Below are positions 24,727 through 36,687 of a stretch of DNA of 64,000 bases, piece after piece. Both the position numbers and the translations under genes were made by a program. Origin of the DNA: Apostichopus japonicus (Eukaryota > Echinodermata > Holothuroidea > Aspidochirotida > Stichopodidae); contig NC_092569.1 in assembly GCF_037975245.1 (NCBI RefSeq), positions 14,526,501 to 14,590,500 on the forward strand, given 5' to 3'. Each line of letters begins with the position of its first letter. Position 1 is the first letter of the stretch. The notes beneath the pieces are model-generated. The model worked only from the letters and a program-made list of their open reading frames with translations. It was not told where the DNA came from and made no database searches.

Positions 24727-26044
24727 TATATTGTTTATATTAATTAAGGGTAGAGGTTATGACTTACCCCTAATGTGTTCTTTGCGGCTTCTGGTAAACA
24801 GCCTCGTAGTCGTATGTGCACTCACGTGCTCATTGTAATGTATTATCTCGCGAAGATATACAGCTAGCTAACGACGATGTAGTGGCACGTTAGGCTATAC
24901 TCGACCGTTCGGTAGCGCTAGTCTCAGCGCCAACCGTTGAGTCGGTATACCGGTAGGCTACGTACGCGAAAGACTAGCTATCTAAGATGGCGGAATGAAA
25001 CTTCAACAATATAAATACTTGGACGGCCTTGGGCGCGTTGGAGACTTTACTTCCTAGCGACTGTATGATGATGTCACTTATAAAATAAGTTGCTTATATG
25101 GGTTATGTATTATGTAAATAATTGCTCGCGGAAGGAGACTAACTTTGGCTGGATTGGAGGTAAACGCGAGTGCTTTTTTACGTGACCCGCCATGCGGGAT
25201 ACAAAACGTCACGGCCAAACGGCACTACCGAACCATCTCATTCTTACAAACGAAACTCAGGTCAAGCGAGCCAAAAAATTACATACGCCCACCGACCTGC
25301 AGAGACAAAACGCCCAACCACCCACTGAAACATTCAAAAAACTGCAAAAGGACGACCAGCACGCAGCGAATCAAAACACCCCTCCCCAGCACGCCACCGT
25401 CCAAAAAAGGCAGCCCCAGATAAACGGCGAAAATCACCTTCAACCTGAAGTCGAGTGTCAGACTTCACCGCCTCCAGGACTGGCAAATTTCCCCCTAAAA
25501 ACAACATCACATCTATTCCTCCAAACAAGTTTTTTTTTTACAACAGAACAAACATAAATAATACGCTGCAACACAGCAACGGAACAAACTGGAGGATCTA
25601 ACCCATATAAAACAAAGCCCTGTCCTACCGACCAGGAACGGTCTCCCGTTAAACGGTCGGTCCAGGTCTGAAACCACTCTCACAAGTTTAAAACAAAGGA
25701 GCAATGCCAAAAATATGGGCAGTACTCTCTAAGCTGTCACAGCCGGTCCTCGGGCACAGTCCATCACCCAATCGCCATTGATACCTTTCAGATTGGTGCC
25801 AAGGCACCGTTTGCAATTCTCCATGCAAGATCACGGAGCCTGTAACCATTCAGCCTTGAATGCACCGAAGGTAAACGCGAGTTGCAGTAATCGCTATACT
25901 AGTAGATTGACTCGCGGTTCCAATAGTGTGCTTGGAAAACACATGGCCTTTTCCTTTTATACGGGTCCCTGACTGGGAAACCCGTCACGTTAAAAATAGA
26001 AGTTTGCTTGGAAGGCCATAAGGGCTAAATATCATAGTCACTAC
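24727..26044. mobile_element. 1.3-kb insertion in the upstream region of FREP-B
   Basis: The ancestral join CCAAGGAAGTAC/CTCAACACC, intact upstream of FREP-A and FREP-C, is interrupted here by 1318 bp. The flanks AGTAC (24722-24726) and AGTAT (26045-26049) could be a 5-bp target duplication. The insert is less AT-rich than its surroundings. It holds two overlapping plus-strand frames (25145-25423 and 25192-25557) rich in Gln, Thr and Pro and without a recognised domain. GGTAAACGCGAGT occurs twice (25159-25171, 25870-25882). No terminal repeats were seen. It is probably a retroelement or transposon fragment of unknown class. Confidence 0.5.
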
Positions 26045-26334
26045 AGTATCTCAACACCATTGGCCGTTTACAAATGTTGATTGTTTAAACAAATCATCGT
26101 AACCATCAACTAAGCCTATCATTGCAGGCTGCAGGTACACGCAACATGTTAAAGTGAAAATTAATAAACACATAATTGTGAACTATTCTAAAAGGTGGTT
26201 TTGAATGGCATGCTTGTTGTAGACTTAGCATATTAATGTAGAATGACAACACGACATTTGTATTGAGCTGACCAACCACGTAATTTGACAAAGTATTCAA
26301 ACTTTTCAACTCTGACATCCAAAGGGGCTTCGTG
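26045..26334 (-). other. distal upstream segment of FREP-B
   Basis: Homologous to 1-310 (inverted) and to 34490-34745. The last 20 bases (CAACTCTGACATCCAAAGGG) resemble 14605-14625 near the right end of the hAT-like element, which marks the junction with the S2 repeat. Confidence 0.6.
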
Positions 26335-27926
26335 AATTTCATACACGATTATTACATTAGTTACGTGGCTGTCCAGACCTTCACAGGTAAAGTATAGTTG
26401 CTGTTTTATACATGTTGTACTTTCAGGGCGATTTGAAACTACTAGGGGGCTGGTAAGTAACTATTAGACTGCACCCAAGTACTTCTAAGAGGAATTATAT
26501 TACCAAATTATTTCCCCCTGGAAACGATCGAAATATAACGTGGAATGAAGGGGATATTACGGTCGTAATGGATCTTTCATTGGACGGATGTAGTTGAGGG
26601 CGGGGTAGAGTGGGGGGGGGGGGTTGTGGTCGGGGAGAAGCCGTAGCGATTGAATGTTTGCACAATCATCTGGAGAAAACAATAGTTTTATCCAGGGGGT
26701 AAAATTGAGACTAGCGGAGTAATATCGTCTTTCGGTAAAGCACAAGTTATATTTTTATATGCACTATTAGCTGCAAACAGATCTTCGTTGCCGTTATGGA
26801 GAACTTTTCGTCTAGTTCATGTTTGTTTTTTCTACAAAGATACCTAGTCCGTGTCTAGTGTAAGCCTCTCTACTTAAAGGTCACTATAAGATTAACATAA
26901 ATGAATGTTTCCACCTGCGACAAAGCGTGATTGAGTAAACAACATTTATTACATAACGTCGATAACATATAGCTATTGCATACAGAACATTAAAATGAAG
27001 TGTACTTTGATGTTAAGCTACGTCTGATGATCTTGCCAATATTCAACAGCAGTATTTGGTTCAGGATAAATCCCTTCAGAACGACTTCAGTTTTTCTTTT
27101 AATTATGGTTCTTAACATCTTAACACGTTTTAGAATAACACAAAGGTATACTATTGAACAATATTGAAAGGACGAGTTGTGTTGGATTTATCATCAGTGT
27201 GTAACTTTTAATAGTATGAAGAAATCTTATATTTTATACATACGAAAATCATTGTAATTTGACCCCCACCCCCACCAAAAATGACCTGTTAACATATTAA
27301 ACTGTGCAAGAATGAAAAAAAATTTGAGGTCAATATTGTAAAACCATAAGTAGTAGTGCGGATATTTCATGCATCAAAATGAGATCATTATTACGAGTAA
27401 AACTGCAATTATTTAAGCTATATACACTTTGCTTAACAATCATCAACTTTAAACAGTTATGTATATATGTGTGCGTATATGTATGTGTGTGTATGCGTTT
27501 GTTTTGTATTCTGACCGAGGACTTGAACAAAATAATTCCAGGTCCTCGGTTGTGATTTCTAAAGAATCACCACGTCCTCAGAAGAATTCTATTGCATGGG
27601 GTATTGTTAAGGTTAGGGTATGGGGATTTGAACAATGGAAAATACAACGGGGTCCTCGGTCTGAATGTTATTCAAACATGTATGGGTGCGTCGGTGTATA
27701 TGTGGGTGTATTTGTGTGTAAATATGTAGTAAGAAATCGGTTTACGAATGATTCGATGATGTGGCCTATGCGAAAATCACTATAATAACACATTGATGCA
27801 ACTGGTTTACAGTAATGAAAGACCGTTGTCATTAGTGATAGAGCTTCCATTGCTACTCATGATATTTTGTATCCATGAAGTCACCACAAAAGGTTAACAT
27901 GGGTTTGTTAATGAGAGCACAGGCTA
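26335..27926 (+). repeat. segmental repeat S2 (direct copy of 14856-16467)
   Basis: Same order and orientation as S1, with scattered substitutions and indels. No gene is recognised. It ends at GTTTGTTAATGAGAG, after which the two copies diverge abruptly. Confidence 0.85.
27509..27665. mobile_element. small TIR element (MITE-like), S2 copy
   Basis: TTCTGACCGAGGAC (27509-27522) and the reverse complement TTCAGACCGAGGAC (27652-27665) agree at 13 of 14 positions and flank 157 bp in total. Homologous to 16044-16215. Confidence 0.5.
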
Positions 27927-28213
27927 ACTTGTTTCACTGTTAAACCTGCAGTACCCCTAAGCAGCTTATGCAATATAAAATATAGTTAATGAGTCGTTAT
28001 GATTGCAAAGACTCGAATTTTTATTTGTCGGTGCGGCGTGGATACGATAGTGATTGTTCTAAGCTGATTTCAATTGTCAATTTGAACTAGTTATTATGGG
28101 TTTGAAATAAATAGAAAAAGTTCTGAATGTTATTGTTAAGAGACATGTTGGTAGTCTTGTATGTGTTAATTTGTTGTTGTTGTTGTTTAGATGATGCTGT
28201 TATTATACAGAAT
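27927..28213. other. short 3' flank of FREP-C
   Basis: No homology to the 3' flanks of FREP-A or B was seen. A possible minus-strand AATAAA is at 28020-28025, about 190 nt after the homologous stop. Confidence 0.4.
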
Positions 28214-31200
28214 CTATCGAATCTTCATCTGGGTGTATCTAATGTTGTGATCAGGGCCAGGTAGATTATCCCAACAAACAGAGTTTTTTTAAACCACAAC
28301 AGCTAAGACTGGCATTTTTTATTGTAGCGTGGTAGTGGCCATTGAGATTGCTATGACAACATCTGCGATACCACCAGCCACCACGTTTATGCATTGCACA
28401 GTTTAAATCACTTAAGTCATCATTATCCCGATCGTTAGTACTAAATTGCAACTTGTAGTGATCCCGCAACCCATCAGCTGCGAAGAAGAAGAAAAACAAC
28501 AACACAGATTAGAACATTGCTATCACACTGACATGTGTAGGCCTGTTACTTATCTAAAAATTGTAATTGATTTGTGTAAGCATTAAATTAAAGCAGGATA
28601 CTTCGTGGAAATTTCTAATTATATTTAACAATTGCAAATATAGGTGTTTGGCTAGAACGGGAATCGAACCATTGCCCTTGGTATTACATCCTGATTGTAT
28701 ATGTTCTGTATATAGGTTTTAGGGTTTTTTATATAGGTGTTTCCAGGTTACTGTACATAAATACTGGGTCATTTAACTTTCATCGTATCCTGTAATCTCT
28801 TCGTTATATATATTACAAAACAATGATCTTGAATGACAGACCTGCCAGTCACTTCACTCGCTAAGCTTCCACATCACTATACAGTAAGTTGGGAAATCTT
28901 TTAGACAGACATCAATCTAAACACACGATTTTTGACTCATTTGAAAGGCTATTTCAAGAGGAAAAGGGCGTGACTAAAGAATGTCTGCCAATAGGAATCT
29001 AGAGTCTACAGATATTTCAAATTCATTTTCATTTATTTATTTGTTTACCATCGTAGTACCAAGCTAATTAGTCGAGCCTAATTAGCATCGCATTAATCGA
29101 TCTATCTAGTTTAAATACCTATATCTAACAACACTCCCTAGCAGGTACTATAGCGATGTAAAATAATGTTTGATCTTTCTGCTTGTCCCGTTGAAAGTGC
29201 CTAATTCGGACAGCCGGTAAAAATAACTTATAGCCAGATCAACTCTATGTCCAACACGGCATATGAGCCGTGCACAGTTATCAAATCAACAGTTCTGCGT
29301 CATACATGAAAACTCACCGCCGGTTGTGCCTGTGAATGTTCCCAGTTCAGCGAGTCGGTAATTGTCATTTTCATCGTTGATTCGGAATAAGTCATATTTA
29401 GCATAGTATGAAGATCCATTTCTGTCCACAAGATCAATCCTGAGTGTGTAGTTACCTTGATTGGTGAGGTAATGCAGCTTGTCATTTCCCAACCAAAACT
29501 CACCATCCAGCTCACCAAAGCCTTCTTTATAGCTGGTCCAGTTACGATAAAAATCAACGGAACCATTAACACGACGTTGGAACACCTGAAAAGAAATAAC
29601 ACGAATAACGTGTTTCAGTATTTGAACGTATTAATCGCAGATGTAGGGACGTACATTCTGTTCACACTAACCCTTGAAATATAATTGAATCGAAACTGCT
29701 TTTTGTACTAACTTAATAACTACCTCAGGGATTCGTGTAACCATCCAAGCAAAATATATGAACAATGAAATACTCTTTATTTGTTAATTAATAATGAGTA
29801 ATGATTTATATTTAGAGGTATATCCACTCACTGTCTTCATAGATAAATCAGTTATTATAAAACGAGTATCGTCATTCAATGTCTAAACAAGTATTTGTTA
29901 TTATATGTAAAGCTTATAAGCACCCTTTTAATCCTATTAGCATGACGTGAAACCAACGTGCTTAATGTGATCCGCTTTCACAAATTCACAATAAATGTCA
30001 AAATGACAAAGTAAACATAATTAAAAAAAATTAACAGAGATCGAAATATGAAAGTTATTGTATAGCCATTACATGAGAACATATCAACTTACAATTTATG
30101 ACTGCAAATGAAATTGTTGAAGCTTACTTTGAAGTATTGAACAATATATGTTACAATTGGAGGGGAGAGGAGAGACCGAGGAGGTGAAAATGGGGAGTAG
30201 CTGTCATCATTATTTTCCCATTATTTGTGGCATGATATTAGTTGATTTTTTTAACAGACATGTTTATTCGTCTCACTTTATTTTATTTTATTAAACCAAA
30301 ACCTGAAATTGATATTTTAAAATTAAACACCGAAATTGTCTGCTGTACTTACAGTCCATCCTCCTCCGTCAGTCATGTTACAATAAGCAGTAAATGGTGA
30401 TCCAGTCCAGCTAGTTGGTTTAATGGTGTAGATACCACTGATGCCATTTCCGCTATCATAAACACCTTTACAGTCGGGGAACTCGCAGCTCTGGCCATCA
30501 CCATGGTAACCAGTCTTGCAGTAACATTGACGAACATTGTTTTGTTCCTCACACAGTGCATTGGGGCTGCAACTATATTCGCCATCCCACGTGACATTGC
30601 CGTTGATACAGTGGGCCCTCTCTGTACACTCAGGGTTGACATAAAATCCACCGGCCTGTAGAGTACAATAAAAAATAAAAAAATTATAACACCTATAACA
30701 ATAACAACAATAATAATAATAATAATAATAATAAGCACTAATTGAGTCGTATAGCATGTGATCACGGTAAATTAGTGTACAAAATACTATGAGAATCGCT
30801 AACAAAGTGGTAAGTTATATAGTTACTGTACATTATGATTGTATCCCTATCCTTGTAATGCACTAAGGGTGACAAACAGTAATGTGTCAACTATTTCTGC
30901 AAAATGGTATTGAAGTCGCTTCCCACCTCACAATACAACCGTATAAAATGCTGAAAGTGTCATGCCATGAAGGAAGTATTAGCTGTTTGAATGAAGTATT
31001 TGAATGACTGCTTAGAGCGTATTAACATAACATGTCAATGGTTATTCAAATTCAAGACTCGTGTACTTTAAACTTGGTGAATCCGAGTGGTGATATCATA
31101 GCTGTCATAGAAACCCAAATTTGTTGATCAGATTTGCAATTCCAGGAATTGAAACAAGTATTTGTTATTTGTTATTGTTTTAGTTTATGTTATTTGGTTA

Positions 31201-33774
31201 ACGTTAGCTTGACTTGTAATCTTAATATCAAAAGAACTTGATATTTTGGTAATGAGAGATAACTTAACTTAGGTACCAAATATAAATCACATTGGTGCTT
31301 TTGAAATAAATTGAATGTGACTTTTAGGTTATTATAGAATGTTGTTATGAACAGAAGTGAAAGATTAACTTATTGAACAAAGTATTTTACCATAGTGCAC
31401 ATGCAGAAATGGTAGGAGGATATATTTAAGGTTTATTAATGAACTTATGTAATTGTAAGTAATTTAGTGAATTAATATAATCTTAGAAAATGGTTACAAT
31501 TACAAATAACATGATTTCAACAACAATTCACAACATTCCTTTGGAGATGTTTATTCTCATCAATTTTTCAGCAATGATATACGTTTTGTTTTATATAAGT
31601 TCTGGAACTTGATGAAGTTCTTTTCTAAAAATTAATTAATAAAGTTATATATTTTTGACTGAAGTCATTACTCTAATATTCAAGTATTACATATAAAGTT
31701 AGTTTGTCAATTCCGAAAAGATGGGTATATGTTATTGTTCGAACATAACAGCATATCAAATGATTGCCAAGAATTCTGTTTCATTCTTTCGAAATGGATC
31801 GTCCTTATTCATTGTCCTGTTTCATTATGTTAACCTATGTATGAATGAAGCAAATATATAGATAAGATTTTATCAAATACAATAGTTTTGACTTACCGAG
31901 ATGATTTTAGTGGTACTTGTTAGAATACATGCACAATGGTCAGGCGTCGCACAGCCAAAGTCAGTTCCATTGTAGCAGAACTCCATACCTTGTTCACAAA
32001 CAGTTGTGGTAATAGGAGACGTGTTAATCTGGGAGGAGGTGTTGTCATACCCGGTTGTATGATCTTGATTGAAAGAAAATGAAGCACAGCAACATCTTAC
32101 TCACAACTTTAATATCTGACCAACTGTTTTTGATAACTGCCATTATTAACCTTAAAAAAGAAATATATTTTGCTGTTTAACTTCTTGGTTAATTATGTTT
32201 TCAGTATGCACTGCAATGTTCACCCGCAATCATTTTACAGTTAATTCACTCTCCCAACAGTTCAATCGGTGGCTTGATCCTAGTTTCTGATTGGTTAAAT
32301 GAATCCATATCGGTGACTCTATATGATTGGGCGTTAAAATTTGTCGGCATAGAAAGAAAAAAAACATTATCACATCTAGATATCACGAAAAAAGAAAAAA
32401 TTAACCGCATATAGTTTTAAAAAAATGTCAAGGATTACTTCACATCCTCCTCAGATGCGCTAGTTGCTGCTTTAAGTTTAACGACTTCTAGCAGAATTAT
32501 TGCAAGTTATAAAACAATTTCTCCTGAAGAGAAATTCGGATTCTTCCATAGTATTTGCCGTTCACGTGTTAAGGTATTTCAAAAGCAATAGTCTTGAAGA
32601 CCGGTATATATTACAGAATAGGTATATATGTTTCTGCCTTCGGTTTCGTTAAGCGTTGTTAGGATAAATAAACACTAAACATCATTTAAAATTGTTCCGT
32701 GCTGCAAATATACGTTTCATGACAATCAGTTAAAAAAAAAATGTCAAAAGGCTTTGTATAAATGTTTTAATCCTTTCATTTTGCCTTACCTTGCGAAGCA
32801 ACTGTTCTCTTAGGAGTACATTTAAAATAGCCATTCACTTTATCCTCCGTATCTTGTCCTGCATATTAAAAAAAAGTAGCGAATCAGTTGTTACCATTAC
32901 GACATAAACATGAATTCGGTTTTATTAAAAATATTTATTCATGTAACTCATAAGCACATTTGTGCATTCACTCAACCCCTACCCTGCCCCCCCCCCAACC
33001 CGCCCTCATTAGGCCTACTCAAACGTAGCTGAGATTCGACACAATTCAATTCAGTTGGTAAAGTGTAAATGAGCAAGGTATAGACGAGACTATAGGTTGA
33101 ACAATAATCTGTGACGTCATATAGAAAAGATGATGAGTCATTTATATTATCCTTTACATTCAAATTTGTGTTTGTGAACTTGCACTGTTGGTGCACCTGT
33201 ATAAATGAATACCGTTTAAAGCTTCTCTGGTATACAGGTCAGTTTACATGACAGAAGACAGATCATAGTTGTGATCGAACTATAGGTTTACTGCGGGGGT
33301 GGGGGTGGGGGACTGAATTAAACTCTTATTATTCTCCTGTTATGTGGAAATACTTTTACATTTTAAGAAATACAAATGTCTAAGAATTAAGCAAAAAATC
33401 ATTCAGCTATTGTTGTGTTAACTTAACCAGGTTCATAAGTAAAGTTAAGAGAGCTTTCTCTTGCTCGTATGAGGAACAGCAAGGGTGCACCGTGTATAAC
33501 ATACACAGGTCCCCTTCCCCCCTCCCCCACCCCCAAAAAGGAGAAAAACTATAAATCAGTTGGACCGGTTTCTAGTAAGATGTATTGTTTTCAACTAGTA
33601 AATTCTCTTGTCCCAGATTTTAGAATAGATTCGAATAGATTCGAGGGATACATTGTTGCTGGTCATGGCCGCCATTTGTAAAATAATTGATATAGGCTTA
33701 CCTTTGCAGCAACTACCACCGAAGAGAAAAAATATGAGATATATTCCTTCCATAGTACGCACACACAGTACCAT
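28214..33774 (-). CDS. FREP-C: EGF + fibrinogen domain gene with frameshift in the last exon
   Basis: In transcript order the exons are 33774-33702, 32858-32790, 32063-31897, 30655-30353, 29585-29318 and 28477-28214. Exons 1-5 are intact: signal peptide [20 protein letters not shown], linker, EGF-like domain, and fibrinogen start and middle. Exon 6 keeps the calcium motif NDRDND and GGWWYRRCC/NLNGHY. A run of seven A (28284-28290 on the plus strand) then shifts the frame by one. As written the protein ends at 28266-28268, about 20 residues early, losing the conserved tail. In the other frame homology continues to ...QMKIR and a stop at 28214-28216. The cause may be true inactivation or a homopolymer sequencing error. 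The 5' half is nearly the same as FREP-B, while introns 3-5 share nothing obvious with FREP-A or B and exon 6 is the most diverged. Confidence 0.75.
30708..30733. repeat. (TAA)n microsatellite in FREP-C intron 3
   Basis: About nine ATA/TAA trinucleotides close to the acceptor of exon 4. Intron 3 here is 1.24 kb, against about 0.4 kb in FREP-A and B, and is unrelated to theirs. Confidence 0.8.
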
Positions 33775-34800
33775 TTTTCAAACCTTTAGAGAAGAGTCTA
33801 TCCTGACCAAAATGGCAAAATCTTCCAAATGTTTCAAAACCACAAGAGGGAGATAAATATTAGCTGAGTGAGAGTTTTGAGATTGAGCTATACTAAGAAT
33901 ATTGCTGACCGACATGAAAAATCGTTAGTGATTGTTTAAAGACAGTATACACCTATCTGATTTATCCTCCGATTTATTAATATCCTTATTGTTTTTGCCT
34001 TTATTTTATATTTCTCCCTGAAAGACTCTTGAAAGAACAAGTGACGTCACCGTTTGCTGGGAACATAATACAATATAAAAGCGCTTGAAAAGAAAGATTA
34101 TACTAGGGTCGCTTTACATTGTTTCCATATTGTTACTACAGGCAACCAGATGGATGAGTTTATAAACATATTGACTAATATATATGCAAATCACACAATT
34201 TTATTAAAGGCCGACCTAAACAAACGGTAGCAATAAATAAACCAATTTTTCATTCAAACAAACGGTCAGTGCTAACTGCTTAGAAGTGAGTAAGTAACGT
34301 GTACAAATTGTCTCATTTCTGCCAGCAGCAGTTAACAAACGTTGTCATAGAGACGAGGGGATTGCTGACTGTATCCTAGCCTTTGAGGGGGCGGGGGTTG
34401 CTGGGTTTGGGGGGGGGGGTTAAGAAGCCATGGAAATACATGTTTTCTCATTATCATAATATACTCTAGGAATATGAAAACTCCAAGGAAGTACGTCAAC
34501 ACCACTGGCCGTTGACAAATGTTGATTGTTTACACAAATCATCGTAACCATCAACTAAGCCTATCATTGCAGCTATACACGCAACATGTTAATGTGAAAA
34601 TTAATAGACATATAATTGTGAACTTTTATATACGGTGGTTTTGAAAGGACATGCTTGTTGTTGACTTAGCCTTTTAATGTAGAATAACAACACGACGGAT
34701 TTGTATATTTGTATTGAGCTGACCAACCACGTAAACTGTCAATATAGTCACACCTTGAAACGATACGATAATATTATATTTTGACAAAAATGATGAAATT
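33775..34800 (-). promoter_or_regulatory. 5' flank and promoter region of FREP-C
   Basis: Homologous throughout to 1-1040 (inverted) and, apart from the 1.3-kb insert, to the FREP-B upstream region. It holds the conserved CRE (34042-34049). No TATA box is seen at the position used in FREP-A. Homology to the other genes ends near 34800. Confidence 0.55.
34042..34049 (-). promoter_or_regulatory. CRE/ATF palindrome upstream of FREP-C
   Basis: TGACGTCA in the same conserved context and at the same distance from the start codon as in FREP-A and FREP-B. Confidence 0.45.
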
Positions 34801-36320
34801 GTCGAGTTGCTGCGTTCCACGTCTCTTGTCAATACGTATAAAAATGTCGACATGATGATGTAGAGTTGAAACGTTAAGAGAATATTATACCTTAATTTTT
34901 GCTGCATTGCAGGGTTATTTTTTCAACTCGACGAGAAAAAATAATCATAATAATAATGATAAAAAAAATATATAAAAAATATAAAAGCTTCTTTTTCGAC
35001 GTGTTATACTAACATATGTGTAAACATACTAACACGTTAAGTGTATAACTCGCCTATCCCACCAGAAGCACGGTAGTCTTCTCATCCTCCCTCTGTCATT
35101 ACGTCACGAGTGAGAGAACAATAGCCTTACGTCACAATGAGACTAGTGCTTATAATCCAACAAGCTAGGGAGGTTATTTCCTTCAAGAATTTGATTATGC
35201 TACAGAATTATGGCTTATACTTTCGTTGTTAAATAATTTAATCTTAGTAGATTCAAAATACATGCTCACCGGTTTCCCCATGTAATCACTTAAATTCGTT
35301 TATATTCACATAGAATGAGATGTTTACGATAACATGGGACCATTTTTTAATATAAAATAAATAATAAATAAAATGATTTAAAGGAACATAAAAATATAGA
35401 TGACCGACGATAGGCCATCAGATGTCTTTGCTACAGCCATTGAGAGGTTGTATATTATAAATCTTCTGCATTGGTACATCTATTAGAGACAAACTAAAGA
35501 AGCCCTACAAACAATGTAAACTCCGCTCCCACCCTTGATGGTATTGCATTTAGATCTTACGGTTTTTACAAAAGAGCCCCACTTGCTAGTTCCTGTGAAC
35601 ACGTCTATTTAACGTTTATACTTCATGTGTTATTCAATACTGCTATTCAAAACACGTCACTGGATATGGTTGTTTGTGTAACAAAGTATGTGTGTGAATG
35701 TATGTATGTATTTTAGATCCTCCTGCAAGCAGGAACTCGCGAAGAAGCCTCATTGCCTTATCAAAGCCGCAAGCTGACCGAAGTCAGTCTCTTGGATGCA
35801 TAGTTCACGTCCATGATTATGAATTGTCAATTGTCAACAACTCTGTAACTGGACGACATACATTAATCTGGGAGTGAAGTATGTAACATATAGTATGTAA
35901 CAAAGTGAAGTATGTAACATATTAATCACCTTTAAAGGTCATCTTTGTTTATACTCATTGAAAACTGAACACGTACTCCTGGTAACGATAATCTCAATTT
36001 ATTGGCGGGAAAGTAGGTTGTAATGACTGAATTGTCAATATCATTGTTACGGGAGCTCTTAACTCTTACTGGCAAACTATGGTCAACAACAAGCTATACA
36101 TATATGTTGAGGTGATAAATATCATAGAATTTCGTTTTTAACATGAGACTTTATGTGCTTCTGAACCCTATAGATCCATTATGAAGAACGAGATTTAAAT
36201 GTGAGAAGCTTGATTTTTCGTCCAAATTTGATAATTTTGACCTCCTCTAAAGACAAATGGCTTCTTCTACTCAATGTGTTAATCCTACACCGGTTTCGAA
36301 TCTCTGGACAGACAATTAGG
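34801..36320. other. intergenic DNA, no gene seen
   Basis: AT-rich sequence after the end of FREP paralogy. It contains one SINE copy (35700-35878). No open frame here resembles a known protein. Confidence 0.6.
35700..35878 (-). mobile_element. SINE copy, 5'-truncated
   Basis: The reverse complement matches the body of the SINE at 44269-44512, from the last bases of the tRNA head (CACTCC) through ATGTATGTCGT to the CTAAAATACATACA tail. Both hairpins of the body are kept: CTGACTTCGGTCAG (35774-35787) and CCTGCTTGCAGG (35722-35733). Confidence 0.8.
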
Positions 36321-36450
36321 GTCCATGGCCTAGTTGGTTCGGGTGTCCACATATAAAGCGGGAGGCCCGGGTTCGAATCCCGTTGGAGGCTGGAAGTTGT
36401 TCACCGCTCTGGATTTTCCAACTCATTTATACTGTCAAATATACAAATAT
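36321..36450 (+). mobile_element. tRNA-derived SINE head with short body
   Basis: An A box (TGGCCTAGTTGG) and a B box (GGTTCGAATCC) are spaced as in a tRNA. The T arm pairs four of five bases, the anticodon-like stem (TCCAC/GCGGG) has a mismatch, and the acceptor stem pairs poorly. This fits a decayed tRNA-derived SINE rather than a working tRNA gene. The following TTGGAAAATCC-type sequence has no second copy in the window. Confidence 0.55.
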
Positions 36451-36579
36451 TCATTTTCCTTGGTCCTTTATTTCCATTTCTTTTAACAAAGTTTATACAT
36501 TTATTTATTTCTAATGTTTCGATTCGTCGCTTTTGAAAATATGAACTCTTTCTCATTTTTTATTTTTTTATTTTATCTA

Positions 36580-36687
36580 ACCCATGTAAGCCAAATCCAT
36601 GCCTTAACGGAGGGAGGTTTGCAAGAAGGAACATGGGTGTTATATGTAAATGTACTGCAGGATATACCTGTGCCATTTGCGAAAATG
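36580..36687 (+). pseudogene. decayed EGF-like exon
   Basis: In one frame this reads PCKPNPCLNGG, then a stretch with CKCTAGYTC and ICENG, followed by a good donor (AATG/GTACGT). Length (108 nt) and phase (1-1) equal those of the EGF exons of the gene at 42470-59472, 5.8 kb downstream on the same strand. Three defects show decay. The acceptor AG is missing (TCTA before 36580), the third cysteine of NGGTC is replaced (TTT for TGT), and an extra cysteine replaces the glycine of GYTG. The longer open frame at 36514-36753 in another phase is a shadow. Confidence 0.6.

Larger units (their letters stand above)
16472..26334 (-). repeat. right arm of large inverted duplication (carries FREP-B)
   Basis: This is the reverse-complement counterpart of 1-10740. 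The inner edge is at about 16472 (CTAACCGTTTAACGATTTTC), matching 10715-10738 inverted. At the outer end the homology is split by the insertion at 24727-26044 and resumes at 26045-26330. The arms are separated by 5.7 kb of unshared DNA. Confidence 0.85.

Noticed and set aside
28640-28695. tRNA-like B box on the minus strand (GGTTCGATTCC)
   Set aside because: No 5' half with an A box or acceptor pairing was found; at most a SINE scrap.
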